Origin: Armatimonadota bacterium
GTDB lineage: Bacteria > Armatimonadota > Fimbriimonadia > Fimbriimonadales > Fimbriimonadaceae
NCBI GenBank assembly: GCA_016125185.1
Contig: WGMG01000007.1
Span: forward strand, 62,001 to 126,000
Direction: 5' to 3'
DNA length: 64,000 nucleotides
A program made the position numbers and the translations under genes. This document shows positions 32,597 to 41,847 of this stretch, piece after piece. The notes beneath the pieces are model-generated. The model searched no databases, was not told where the DNA came from, and saw nothing but the letters and a program-made list of their open reading frames with translations. Position 1 is the first letter of the stretch, and each line of letters begins with the position of its first letter.

Positions 32597-34690
32597 ATGG
32601 CAAGGCAGGCGTCGCGGGGGTTGATTCTAGCCCTTGCCCTAGCAGGAGCAAAAACGGCCCTCGCTGGAACAATCAGCATCCAGCTCCAAGCATTCCCAAC
32701 CGAAGCAGTCGCCGATGGACGAAGCTCCATCGCCGTCACGCTCATCGTTCGGAATTCCGACGGCAGCAACGTCCCTGATGGGACCCAAGTCCTCGTCAGT
32801 TCCACGCTCGGCAGTTTCCGCCAGAACATCGTCCAAACCACTAGCGGCATCGCCCGCGCTGTCCTTGTAGCGGGCAACATCCCCGGAACAGCAAAAATCA
32901 CCGCCTCACTAGTCCAGAACCAGTCGAGCCCTTCGACTCTCGAGGTCGAACTGGTTTCCGATCGCTCAAAGCTTTCCTCCGCCAACGACTACATCGACAT
33001 ATCCTCTAGTGGATCGCTGGAATACACCTACGCGAAGCGGATCGTCACCGCCTCTGGAAAAAATCATGGTGTCCGGTTCGAATTCCGAGACCGACTCCTC
33101 GTTGCCGACGACCTCCAGTACATCTATGATGCTCAAGTCGTCCGGGCGAAAAACGCAAGCCTCAAGTTTGGCAAGAAGACGATCAATTTCTCAGAACTGT
33201 TCCTCGATTTAAGAACCCAAACCGGATACGGAATCACCGAAGTCGACTACTTTCCAATAGATCGAATTCGATACGGTCTGCATCAGTTCTTCTTCGAGAG
33301 ATACATTCCGCTCGACGACAAATACGAGCCGTCGACCAAGAGCCGCCGAATCGCTACCGTCGTAGTAACGAGGAACGGAATCGAGCTTCCCAAAGAAAAG
33401 GTCCCCGACGATGTCTTCGACTTCAACAAAATTCGCATTGGTATTATCCCGGTTAAAGAAGACGAGGTCAAACTCGAACGCGACGAAGACTACGAAACCG
33501 TCCGCATCACCGCCAAGCGAATGACCGTCGTCAGCCGACGCGAAATCCAATTTCAGCATGCCACCTTTTACGTCGGCGAATCGAAGGTCTTCTCGCAACC
33601 GCTCTACCGCCTCGACACACTGGGCATGCGCGACGAGTTCCCTACCGAGCAGTTCGTCTCGTTCAACAACAACCAGATAGCGGTCAACTACCCATACTAC
33701 TTCTCGCTCGAGCGCCAGCAGTCTCGCGCCATCAGGTTCACCACAGGGCAATCCTACGGACGTAGCTTCACTGCCAACCGAGGGGTTTTCTTCACCTACG
33801 AGCAAACCTGGAACCGAGCCAACGGCGACGGTAACTTCCAGTACTCGGGCATCGGCCGCGACGATTTCGACCTTGGCGTCCGCCAATTCCTCAAATTCGA
33901 CGACAATACGACTGCCTCGTTCGCCATCGACTCTCCCCGCGCCAAGAGCCTCATTTCGACCGGTACCTACAGCCACTACCAGCCCGGCTTGCAAACGTCG
34001 GTGACCGGCACCGCCCAGCGTTCGCTCGACGGCACTCACGACAATGACCGCCAAGACTATTACCTCGTCCTCGAAAAGGATCCGGTCAAAATGGGCAAGC
34101 TGCCTTGGAACCTTTTCTACGGCCTGAACGCTACCTACTCGCAGTCGGTTACCGGGAGTGGAAACGGCGTCGGCGCCCGTCTCCGCTTCTTATCTCACCC
34201 GTTTTTCGTCGACCGTTCGCACGCCACCGTAACCGCTGGCTTGACGTTTAGTCAGTATTCTGGTACAAACGTTGCGACGCCGTTTGCCACCACCGCGAAC
34301 GTCTCATACGCCAAGTCGTTCGGCACCCGGTTCACTTCGGTCCTCACCTACGACTACGCTCGGGACGGAGTCACGGAGAGAGCGATCGGACTTCACCGGC
34401 TCAGCAGCCAGCTAAATTACTACGATCGGAAGTTCTATTCGAGCATCTTTGCCGCTCAAAGTTTGGGACTCGACCGACTCAGTTTTTTTGCCGACGCGTC
34501 CTATCGCATCGCCGACCTGTGGAGAGTCGGATATCAGTACACACTAAATCGCTACAGTGGCAGTTCTTACATTGACTATGACGTTGTGCTGGCTTATCGC
34601 CTTAGTACGAACAAGCCGGAGTTCGGCTTCATGTTCTCGCAACAAACGAAACGTGTTGGTTTCGTGGTTCTTGGTATGTCTGCAAACTAG
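32597..34690 (+). CDS. Invasin-type Ig domain fused to LptD/OstA-like outer-membrane barrel protein
   Basis: A 697-residue protein with a signal peptide ending near KTALAG. Residues about 25-115 form a Big/invasin-like Ig domain (GRSSIAVTLIVRNSDGSNVP and VSSTLGSF). The next part (about 125-230) resembles an OstA/LptA-type beta-jellyroll (RDRLLVADDLQYIYDAQVVR then AKNASLKFGKKTINF). Beyond about residue 330 it is a long series of amphipathic strands with aromatic belts (YGRSFTANRGVFFTYEQTWN), as in LptD barrels. LptD inserts lipopolysaccharide in the outer leaflet. The Ig fusion is not part of canonical LptD, and the two conserved disulfide cysteine pairs are absent. TATAAA at 32582-32587 lies nine bases before the ATG. 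It may export a surface glycan or lipid. Confidence 0.7.
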   Translation: MARQASRGLILALALAGAKTALAGTISIQLQAFPTEAVADGRSSIAVTLIVRNSDGSNVPDGTQVLVSSTLGSFRQNIVQTTSGIARAVLVAGNIPGTAKITASLVQNQSSPSTLEVELVSDRSKLSSANDYIDISSSGSLEYTYAKRIVTASGKNHGVRFEFRDRLLVADDLQYIYDAQVVRAKNASLKFGKKTINFSELFLDLRTQTGYGITEVDYFPIDRIRYGLHQFFFERYIPLDDKYEPSTKSRRIATVVVTRNGIELPKEKVPDDVFDFNKIRIGIIPVKEDEVKLERDEDYETVRITAKRMTVVSRREIQFQHATFYVGESKVFSQPLYRLDTLGMRDEFPTEQFVSFNNNQIAVNYPYYFSLERQQSRAIRFTTGQSYGRSFTANRGVFFTYEQTWNRANGDGNFQYSGIGRDDFDLGVRQFLKFDDNTTASFAIDSPRAKSLISTGTYSHYQPGLQTSVTGTAQRSLDGTHDNDRQDYYLVLEKDPVKMGKLPWNLFYGLNATYSQSVTGSGNGVGARLRFLSHPFFVDRSHATVTAGLTFSQYSGTNVATPFATTANVSYAKSFGTRFTSVLTYDYARDGVTERAIGLHRLSSQLNYYDRKFYSSIFAAQSLGLDRLSFFADASYRIADLWRVGYQYTLNRYSGSSYIDYDVVLAYRLSTNKPEFGFMFSQQTKRVGFVVLGMSAN

Positions 34691-36443
34691 CGCCCTCGCC
34701 CAAGGCGGCTTTGGACGATTCGGCTACACCAAGTCGCCCTCAGTCCCCGGCTTCACCTTCACCGCTAACGGATTCAAGTCCAGCTACTCGGGTAGCGACG
34801 AATTCCGCTTCTCCACGCCACTCAAAATCTGGAACCCCGTCGCCACCAACTCATGGCGCGAAGTAGTCATGACCGATGGCGGGCCGGGTCGACCGTCCAA
34901 ACTCCGGTTCGACCTCTGGGATACCGGCTTCAGCATGTATTTTCCTGCCGGTATTGAACTCCAACTCAAATCGACGGCAAGCCCGTTCCTATCCTGGAAA
35001 GAGGGAAGCGTCCAAAATGGCATTCCAACGCCAAAATCCGATTGGATCTGCCTATCGTTTCAGGACCGTCAACCGCCGATCGTCTTCGGCTTCCCCGAGG
35101 GCACCACGCCCATGGAGATCACGGGTGATCTCGGAAACTGGACCCTCCATTCAGATAAGTCCTTCAAAGGCTGGGTCCGCTTTGCCCTACCCATGGGACT
35201 CGACCCGTTCCGCTCCAGCACGGCCAAGGGCCTCGGTAAACTCTCCGAGCGGTGCGCCACCAACGCCGACCTCTGGTACGCACCGATCGCCGACGTACCC
35301 GACCCCGTTCTGGAAGACGATGCCGAAGGCATCGTGGCCACTTGGCAGCTTCCGCGCAAGCACACCGTCGTCCCCAACCTCTTCTACCTCAGTCAGTTGG
35401 GCGGCTACCCCCTGCGCATCCAGACCGATACCCAGACCGACGGCTTTCTGACCGAAGACGGCCCGATCGTCTTCACCAAGGACCCGAGCCTCGTCGTCCG
35501 TTTCCCGATCAAGCGCATACCCGCTGGTCGGGGGCTCAGCATTGGTGAGCCCATTCCCCAAACCTACGATGTCAGTTGGCAAAAGCCGCTCTCCATCGTC
35601 GATCTCGCCCTCGCCAACACGCTCTCCGGGCGTAATCGCGAAGTCAGCGAGAGGGCTCGACAACTTCTCGCCCAATACTACGACTTCTCGGGCCTAGAAA
35701 CCGAGCCGAACACAAAGCAGAGCGTGTTCTACAAGCAGGACGGAACCGGAATGCTCCAAGCCGCCGTCCACAGCCTTCTTGGGCAGTCCGTCCGCCTTGG
35801 CACCCTGGAGACCATGGGCGACGATCCGCAACTCATCAGCATTTTCTGGCGGATGGACCCCTACATTGGCTCCCTTGGCGTGGACCCGGAGCAGACTGCC
35901 CGCATCGAAGCCATCGCCGCCATCGCCGGCAGCTTCAGCTCGACCCCAAAGATGCGTTGGCGAGCCGCTATGTTCCAGGCTGCCCTCAGCACTCGTCGCG
36001 GCCTCAACTCGTGGAAGAAGCGCATGGCGCTCATCGATGCCGAGCCAAAGCTCCACGAGCCGCTCCTGGGAATCCGCAAAGCCCTCTTCTCCCTCAACTT
36101 CACCAGCCCACAATCGCCGGTTGTCTCCAACTGGATGTCCCAGGTTCGATGCTATGGCGATGCGCCGATGTGGCTGCAGAAGCAGCCGACCGCCTACGAA
36201 TTCTGTTGGACTGCTGTCGACAAAATCGTTGGCACGATCTCGCTCGAAAGCGCCTACGCGCTCCGCGCCACCGGCCGGCACAACCTCCAGAGCCTTTTCT
36301 TCTCGCAAAGAATCGGCTACAGCGAAATCCGATACGAACCAGAACGCCCAGGCCAATGCTCGGCAAACCTCTTCGTGCCCGACTGGGCCGACCCTTTCCC
36401 GCTTACCGCGCTTCCACCGGAGTACTCGGAACCGATTCTGTAG
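34653..36443 (+). CDS. Exported protein of unknown function downstream of the LptD-like gene
   Basis: About 596 residues from the GTG at 34653 (MLVSWFLVCLQTSALAQ, a signal peptide), which overlaps the barrel gene by 38 bases. A TTG one codon later is equally possible, and the frame is open further upstream. The N-terminal half is beta-rich with VPGFTFTANGFKSSYSGSDE, and the repeated aromatic pairs suggest a jellyroll or beta-sandwich (SFQDRQPPIVFGFPEGTTPM). The C-terminal half is helical (ARIEAIAAIAGSFSSTPKM). I recognise no family. Overlap with the LptD-like gene suggests they act together, perhaps as a periplasmic partner. The last 41 bases overlap nadB on the other strand. Confidence 0.6.
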   Translation: MLVSWFLVCLQTSALAQGGFGRFGYTKSPSVPGFTFTANGFKSSYSGSDEFRFSTPLKIWNPVATNSWREVVMTDGGPGRPSKLRFDLWDTGFSMYFPAGIELQLKSTASPFLSWKEGSVQNGIPTPKSDWICLSFQDRQPPIVFGFPEGTTPMEITGDLGNWTLHSDKSFKGWVRFALPMGLDPFRSSTAKGLGKLSERCATNADLWYAPIADVPDPVLEDDAEGIVATWQLPRKHTVVPNLFYLSQLGGYPLRIQTDTQTDGFLTEDGPIVFTKDPSLVVRFPIKRIPAGRGLSIGEPIPQTYDVSWQKPLSIVDLALANTLSGRNREVSERARQLLAQYYDFSGLETEPNTKQSVFYKQDGTGMLQAAVHSLLGQSVRLGTLETMGDDPQLISIFWRMDPYIGSLGVDPEQTARIEAIAAIAGSFSSTPKMRWRAAMFQAALSTRRGLNSWKKRMALIDAEPKLHEPLLGIRKALFSLNFTSPQSPVVSNWMSQVRCYGDAPMWLQKQPTAYEFCWTAVDKIVGTISLESAYALRATGRHNLQSLFFSQRIGYSEIRYEPERPGQCSANLFVPDWADPFPLTALPPEYSEPIL

Positions 36444-37935
36444 GCAGGTCCAAGTTGTAGTGCAATCCAATATTCGTCTTGCGGGCCAGGGCCTGCTCTG
36501 CCACGTAGCGCGAAGCGATCAACAAGCTCTTCGTCTCTAGCGGGTGTGCAGAGAATGGCGCTTCATGACAGGCATCGTATTCCTGCATCAGGTCCGCCAC
36601 TACCGAAAGCGTTTGCTGAAGCCCCTCGGTCGTCCGCACAATGCCCGCCCCTTTCATCATCTGGTGCTGCAGGGTCGTCCGAATTCGAATCGAATCGGCT
36701 TCCGAAATGCACTTCACCGGAATCGTCGGAAGGTCCGAAGCGATCTCCATCGTGCTGTTCACCGCCGACTCAGACGCCGCCTTGGCAAACACCATCGCCT
36801 CCAATAGCGAATTGCTCGCCAGTCGGTTCGCCCCGTGAACGCCCGTCCTCGAGACCTCGCCGGCCGCATACAGTCCGGGGATCGTCGTCTGGCCATGGAT
36901 GTCGGTACACACACCCCCGCACGAGTAGTGCTGGGCCGGAACGACCGGAATCCAGTCGCGGTCCATCTCGATTCCAATCGTCTTCAACTTCTCGAAAATC
37001 GTGGGGAACTCCTGCTCCAAAAGCTCAGATTCGAGGTGTGTGGTGTCAAGGTAAACGCACCACGTGTTCCGCTTCTTCATCTCCGCGTCGATGGCCCGCG
37101 CGACCACGTCGCGGGGAGCCAACTCCAAGCGCGGGTCATAGTCGTACATAAACCGCCGACCATGGTGGTTGCGAAGCGTGCCTCCAGCCCCCCGCACGGC
37201 CTCCGTGATCAGGAAGCTCCGCATCTGAGGGTGGTATAGCGTTGTCGGGTGGAACTGCATAAACTCCATATCCCGAATCTCGGCGCCCACGGCCGAAGCC
37301 AATCCGATTCCGTCCCCAGTAGCAACTCGTGGATTCGTCGTGTGGAGGTACATGCGCCCACAGCCGCCGGTCGCCAGCATCACTGCCTTCGCGGCAAACA
37401 CACGCTCGCCAAGGCCATTCACATTGGCTTGGCAGCCGCGACAGACGCCATCCTCGACCAGCAAAGCCGTCACAAACGACTTCTCGTAAACATGGATGTT
37501 CTTGTGCTTGCGGATGGCCGAAACCATCGTCCGCTCGACCTCCCAGCCGGTCTTGTCCGCATGCTTGACGATTCGGTGCGTGCTATGCCCGCCCTCTCGT
37601 CCCAAGGACAACTCTCCATGTTCCCGATCAAACCGCGCCCCCAAGCTCACCAGCCAATCGATAGCCGCCGGAGCGTTTTGCACAAGGTAACGAACCGCGT
37701 CGTGATCGTTGACGTTGCCGCCCGCGATCATCGTATCCTGCTCATGCAGAGACCACGTGTCGGACTCGCCGACCGCCGCTGCAATTCCACCTTGTGCCCA
37801 CTGGGTATTGGAGTCGGAGATTTCGGCTTTGGTCAGGATGCAGACGGAGCCGTGTTCGGCCACCGAAAGAGCGAAGCTGAGGCCGGCCAAGCCGCTCCCG
37901 ATGACTACGAAGTCGAACTTTTCAGTTGTTGCCAC
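36403..37935 (-). CDS. nadB: L-aspartate oxidase
   Basis: A 510-residue FAD flavoprotein of the succinate dehydrogenase/fumarate reductase family. It starts at GTG (37933-37935) with DFVVIGSGLAGLSFALSVAE. It has TQWAQGGIAAAVGESDTWS, HTGWEVERTMVSAIRKHK-like helices, and GVHGANRLASNSLLEAMVFA, the NadB hallmark. It oxidises L-aspartate to iminoaspartate, the first step of de novo NAD synthesis; NadA and NadC are not in the window. It is separated by 10 bases from the upstream GH5-like gene. Confidence 0.95.
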   Translation of the reverse strand: MATTEKFDFVVIGSGLAGLSFALSVAEHGSVCILTKAEISDSNTQWAQGGIAAAVGESDTWSLHEQDTMIAGGNVNDHDAVRYLVQNAPAAIDWLVSLGARFDREHGELSLGREGGHSTHRIVKHADKTGWEVERTMVSAIRKHKNIHVYEKSFVTALLVEDGVCRGCQANVNGLGERVFAAKAVMLATGGCGRMYLHTTNPRVATGDGIGLASAVGAEIRDMEFMQFHPTTLYHPQMRSFLITEAVRGAGGTLRNHHGRRFMYDYDPRLELAPRDVVARAIDAEMKKRNTWCVYLDTTHLESELLEQEFPTIFEKLKTIGIEMDRDWIPVVPAQHYSCGGVCTDIHGQTTIPGLYAAGEVSRTGVHGANRLASNSLLEAMVFAKAASESAVNSTMEIASDLPTIPVKCISEADSIRIRTTLQHQMMKGAGIVRTTEGLQQTLSVVADLMQEYDACHEAPFSAHPLETKSLLIASRYVAEQALARKTNIGLHYNLDLPTESVPSTPVEAR

Positions 37936-37945
37936 TTAATCGTTC

Positions 37946-40186
37946 CTACGACTTCATCTTGACAGCTTTCACCGCCAGATCGGTTTCAATCGTTGGCAAT
38001 TCAACTTTGAGCTTTCCGTTCAGTCCAACCTTGGTGTCAATCTGGCTGATCGGCTCACCTTTCCAGGTGTCCCAAAGGGTCACTTTCCAGTCCCCGCTCG
38101 CCAATCCGTCCAGCGTCATAATCGATGGCGGCGCGGGCGCGACCTTCTCCTTCTGAACGCAGACCTTCGTCCAAGTCCGATCCTCAACCCGAGCCCAGGC
38201 AAGAATCACGTCGTTTCCAACCGCCGCCCAACTCGCCAGCGGCGGAACCGGATTCGGATTTAATGCCCGGAAGCGATAGTTGGCGGTCAGCCAATCCTGG
38301 CCCTGGTTGTCCACCACCACATTGTGCTTGCCCGCCGGAATCGTGACGGTGTACAGACCGTCGTACTGGTGCAGAGTGTCACCTTTCGCGCTCCCGTCCG
38401 GATCGGCAAAGTCCCGAGTGAGGTAAGTCGAACCGTCTAGGTCGATCTTCAGCTTCGCCCCCCCATAGCCGGAAACGCTGGTCACAATGACGTCGAAGGT
38501 CGTCTCGCGGTCGAGGTCGCAGGCAAAAGTGATCGGGTTATGGCAGTCCGCGTGGTTACCTGTCCCATGCAGGAGCGCCGAAACCGGCATCTGTCCCGCA
38601 ACCTCCGTTGGCGAAATTCGCACTACGCGCGGCTTGTTGTAAGGGCTTGGTTCCCAATTCATCGGCCCACCTTGAATCATCACGTCCTTGCGCGGCAAAG
38701 GGTTTGGGCGTACCTTCCAATAAAAGTTCGGCTGGGTTTGGCGGAACGCCTCCTTGTCCCATTCAATCCCCTTGATGAATTTCGCCACCGAGCCAAACAG
38801 CGGATACAGATCTTTCGGCTCGATCAGGTTGTCCCACCACCACGGCTGCGCCGCTCCGCTGGACCCCATGCAAACCGAAATCCAAAGCGGATCATGAATC
38901 TGAAGCCCCTCCGGGTCGTCGTCGATCCGTGGTCCGCCCGAATCCGCCCCAATCTCCCCGACGTAATGGGGCTTGCCCCAATTGCCCTTCCTCGATTGCT
39001 GAATCGCCACTTGGCTCACCACGTCCGGCGAATTGTAGTTGTGGGTCTGGATATAGTCGATATCGCTCAACAGGTCGATATCCTTAACTCCCATCGAATT
39101 CCCAAAACTCGTCGTCACAAGGTGGTGGTACGGGTCGATCTTATGAAGTTCCCGCGCCATCCGCTGGTGCCAGTCCTTCGCCAAATCCAATGGCATATCG
39201 CGGCTGATGTCAATCTCATTCCACAACTCCCACGAGAAAACTGTCGGGTCGGCGGCATAGCGAGCCACCAGGTACTGCAGCTTTTGCACGTAGAATCGGT
39301 CCATCTCTGGGCTTTGCCAAAACTCGGCCGGTGAGTGAAGCACGCCGCCGTTCGCAATGTTGAAAACACCATCCTCCCAGCTCGGATACCCGTCCCTATC
39401 GCGAAGCATGTTGTACGAGTCGATACACAGCTTCACCTTCATGTCGTACTTCCGAGCTAGAGCAAGCACATGGTCGATCTTCCAAAGGTTTTCCAGCGAA
39501 AATTGGCCCAAACCTTTTCCGTCCTTGGCTAGCCCTGGTTGCTCGACGCCAAACGTGGTCCAATGCGGGCTCAGCCAAATGCGGAAGTAGTTGCACCCCT
39601 GCTCCGCATACTTCGGAATCCATTTGTCGAAGTTGAAAGTCCCTCCGTCGCCACCCCAGCACACGTTGGCGCCAAGCGGATAGAAGCTCTTACCGCCCGT
39701 CGTCACAAAGTATCGCTTGTCAACAGTGGAAACCGAAGCGAAGCCCGACTTTGTCGGCTTCTCAACCTCAATTTCAATCGGCTTCGTTTCGGCAGTCCCG
39801 GTCCGGTCATGAATCGAAGCCGAAACCTCGTAACGCCCTTCGGCCAAAAAAGAAAGCTTAGCTCGCCATCGCCCGGTGCCCTGCTTCTTCACAACTTCAT
39901 GCCCCGCCTCATCGCGGCGCTCGCAGTCCATGTCGAAGTAGCCTGAGACAGACATTGACTTGCCCTCGGCGTCGGTCGCCTTGACTTTCACCGAAACATC
40001 GGTGGGATCGAAGGGGTTGTCGTAGGTTCCGTGGAGGTCGAGGTCCATCACCACCGGTTCGAATTCAGAGGTTTTTCTATCCGATGCGTGGATCGCCTTG
40101 GCCGATAGCGCCTCGCGGCTCTGGTAAGGCGTGATGATCGGCGACATCGCCGTCGCCCACAGTCCAAACAGTCCCACAATGACCAT
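37946..40186 (-). CDS. GH5-like glycoside hydrolase with DUF5060-type N-terminal domain
   Basis: A 746-residue protein with an N-terminal hydrophobic anchor or signal (2-16) and an Ig-like domain at about 40-140, resembling DUF5060. A TIM-barrel glycosidase follows, with WELWNEID (acid/base Glu324) and YVGEIG (nucleophile Glu411), and it ends in carbohydrate-binding-like beta domains (about 540-745). Related proteins act on mannan, cellulose or other beta-linked glycans outside the cell. TATAGT nine bases before the ATG (minus strand) with TTGACC further upstream is a plausible promoter. The substrate cannot be read. Confidence 0.82.
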   Translation of the reverse strand: MVIVGLFGLWATAMSPIITPYQSREALSAKAIHASDRKTSEFEPVVMDLDLHGTYDNPFDPTDVSVKVKATDAEGKSMSVSGYFDMDCERRDEAGHEVVKKQGTGRWRAKLSFLAEGRYEVSASIHDRTGTAETKPIEIEVEKPTKSGFASVSTVDKRYFVTTGGKSFYPLGANVCWGGDGGTFNFDKWIPKYAEQGCNYFRIWLSPHWTTFGVEQPGLAKDGKGLGQFSLENLWKIDHVLALARKYDMKVKLCIDSYNMLRDRDGYPSWEDGVFNIANGGVLHSPAEFWQSPEMDRFYVQKLQYLVARYAADPTVFSWELWNEIDISRDMPLDLAKDWHQRMARELHKIDPYHHLVTTSFGNSMGVKDIDLLSDIDYIQTHNYNSPDVVSQVAIQQSRKGNWGKPHYVGEIGADSGGPRIDDDPEGLQIHDPLWISVCMGSSGAAQPWWWDNLIEPKDLYPLFGSVAKFIKGIEWDKEAFRQTQPNFYWKVRPNPLPRKDVMIQGGPMNWEPSPYNKPRVVRISPTEVAGQMPVSALLHGTGNHADCHNPITFACDLDRETTFDVIVTSVSGYGGAKLKIDLDGSTYLTRDFADPDGSAKGDTLHQYDGLYTVTIPAGKHNVVVDNQGQDWLTANYRFRALNPNPVPPLASWAAVGNDVILAWARVEDRTWTKVCVQKEKVAPAPPSIMTLDGLASGDWKVTLWDTWKGEPISQIDTKVGLNGKLKVELPTIETDLAVKAVKMKS

Positions 40187-40285
40187 GACAATCTAACTAT
40201 AGACCCAAGGTTCCCGGGTCAAAACCGGATTTCCTAGCGATCGGTAAAAAACTCGCAAGTCGCCTAAAACTGTGTAAGAACCAAA

Positions 40286-40314
40286 TTGCTTTTTTCGACC
40301 AAACCCTCTAGAAT
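40286..40314 (+). promoter_or_regulatory. Sigma-70-type promoter, leaderless for the gene at 40321
   Basis: TTGCTT (40286-40291) and TAGAAT (40309-40314) are exactly 17 bases apart. The ATG lies six bases after the -10, at the expected +1, so the mRNA probably starts at the initiation codon. Confidence 0.75.
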
Positions 40315-40320
40315 CGGGTT

Positions 40321-41847
40321 ATGTTACTTAGTGCTGCATTGTCGCTGGCGCTCTATGGTACTTCAGGGCAACTTATCGCAAGAGGTGGTCAAAATTGGGC
40401 GGGACACGGGGGTGACTCCGCTCATACGGGGATGTCCACCGTTTCGTCAATGAATCTCGACGGATTCAAGTGGACGACTCCGGTCGATCTGAATCCGAGG
40501 TACAACGGCAACGACCTTTTAACTCACTACGGCGAAACGTGCGTCACGTCTGGAAACGTCGTCATCACGTCGGTGAAGCAGAACCTCACCGATGGCTTCA
40601 CAATCCGGGCATTCCGGGGCCTGACCGGAGCCGCTGCGTGGACCGAATCCACCGACTACTCGGTTCCGTCGCAAGGATGGATTCCGAGTTGCAGCCCGAC
40701 TCTCGTCTATACGCGCGGAACTCGGGCCGATCCGATGGTCGCCTACCCGATGGGCGGAGGGCGAATCGCTTTCCGAGCGACCGCCAGCACAACGGCGTCG
40801 CCCGTGGTCTACGCCTTCTACGGCAACTCCGTCTACAATAACAATCCGTCGGCGTTCCAATCCAACGTCAAGATTTGTACGCCGCTCACCGCCGGCCCAG
40901 ACGGCAGCATCTACTTCGGATTCATCGTGTACGGCGCCAACCCCGCCAACCTCACAAGCGGCCTGGCTAAGGTTACGCCCGCTGGCGTGGGCTCTTGGGT
41001 CTCGGCGGCGACGCTCAGCAACGACAGCGCCGTCAATCAGATCAAGCAGAACTGTGCGCCCGCTATCGATTCGCGGGGGAGCGCTCTCTACGTGACGACC
41101 TACGCGGGTAGCTTCTCGCGGGGAACGCTGGTCAAGCTCAGCCCCGTGACTCTTCAGCCTCAGGCTCGGGTTCGACTTCTCGATCCCCGAAACGGAAACG
41201 ACGCCGCTATCGACGGCGAAGGAACGGCATCGCCGTTGATCGGGCCGGACGGTGACGTCTATCAGGGCGTCCTCGAAAATCCATTTGGCTCGAACCACCT
41301 TCGAGGCATCTTGCTCCACTATTCTGGAGATCTCCAGCAGACCAAGATTCCTGGTGCCTTTGGCTGGGATGATACGCCGACCGTCGTGCCGAGTTACATC
41401 GTGAATGGGTACACGGGCCATTCTTCCTACCTCCTCATGTGCAAGTACAACAACTACGTGGCCGGCGGAGGCGATGGTGCCAATAAGGTCGCGATCGTCG
41501 ATCCCAACGATCTCGAAACCGACGTGGTGGCCAACATGCCGACGATGAAGGTTGTCATTTCGCAGTTGGGGCCGACGCCCGACCAAGAGTTCCTCAGCGA
41601 CCATCCGAACGCCGTTCGCGAATGGTGCGTGAACTCGGCTGCGGTCGATGTTCCCCGGGCCAGTATCCTCGTCAGCTCCGAGGACGGCGTGCTCTATCGT
41701 TGGGATCTGCACACGAATACGTTGTCGCAGTCGATCCGCCTAACGGACGGAATCGGTGAAGCCTACACGCCAACGGCCATAGGACCCGATGGCCGCGTTT
41801 ATGCGATCGCCAACGCGACGCTCTACGCCGTCGGACTCGCGCGCTAG
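40321..41847 (+). CDS. Exported PQQ-like beta-propeller protein
   Basis: A 508-residue protein with an N-terminal signal-like segment (MLLSAALSLALYGTSGQLIA). The body has propeller-like blades: repeated hydrophobic strands followed by a Gly-Asp or Asp-Gly turn (TAGPDGSIYFGFIVYG, IGPDGDVYQGVL, AIGPDGRVYAIANAT) as in PQQ/WD40-like outer-membrane or periplasmic proteins. No PQQ-binding tryptophan ring can be assigned. Its TAG shares a base with the GTG of the cytochrome gene (TAGTG), so the pair is translationally coupled and probably forms one redox or sensor unit in the periplasm. Confidence 0.7.
   Translation: MLLSAALSLALYGTSGQLIARGGQNWAGHGGDSAHTGMSTVSSMNLDGFKWTTPVDLNPRYNGNDLLTHYGETCVTSGNVVITSVKQNLTDGFTIRAFRGLTGAAAWTESTDYSVPSQGWIPSCSPTLVYTRGTRADPMVAYPMGGGRIAFRATASTTASPVVYAFYGNSVYNNNPSAFQSNVKICTPLTAGPDGSIYFGFIVYGANPANLTSGLAKVTPAGVGSWVSAATLSNDSAVNQIKQNCAPAIDSRGSALYVTTYAGSFSRGTLVKLSPVTLQPQARVRLLDPRNGNDAAIDGEGTASPLIGPDGDVYQGVLENPFGSNHLRGILLHYSGDLQQTKIPGAFGWDDTPTVVPSYIVNGYTGHSSYLLMCKYNNYVAGGGDGANKVAIVDPNDLETDVVANMPTMKVVISQLGPTPDQEFLSDHPNAVREWCVNSAAVDVPRASILVSSEDGVLYRWDLHTNTLSQSIRLTDGIGEAYTPTAIGPDGRVYAIANATLYAVGLAR

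Noticed and set aside
40519-41712. 397-residue open frame antisense to the propeller gene
   Set aside because: No domain, Arg/Asp-rich shadow; the plus frame has promoter, signal and repeats.
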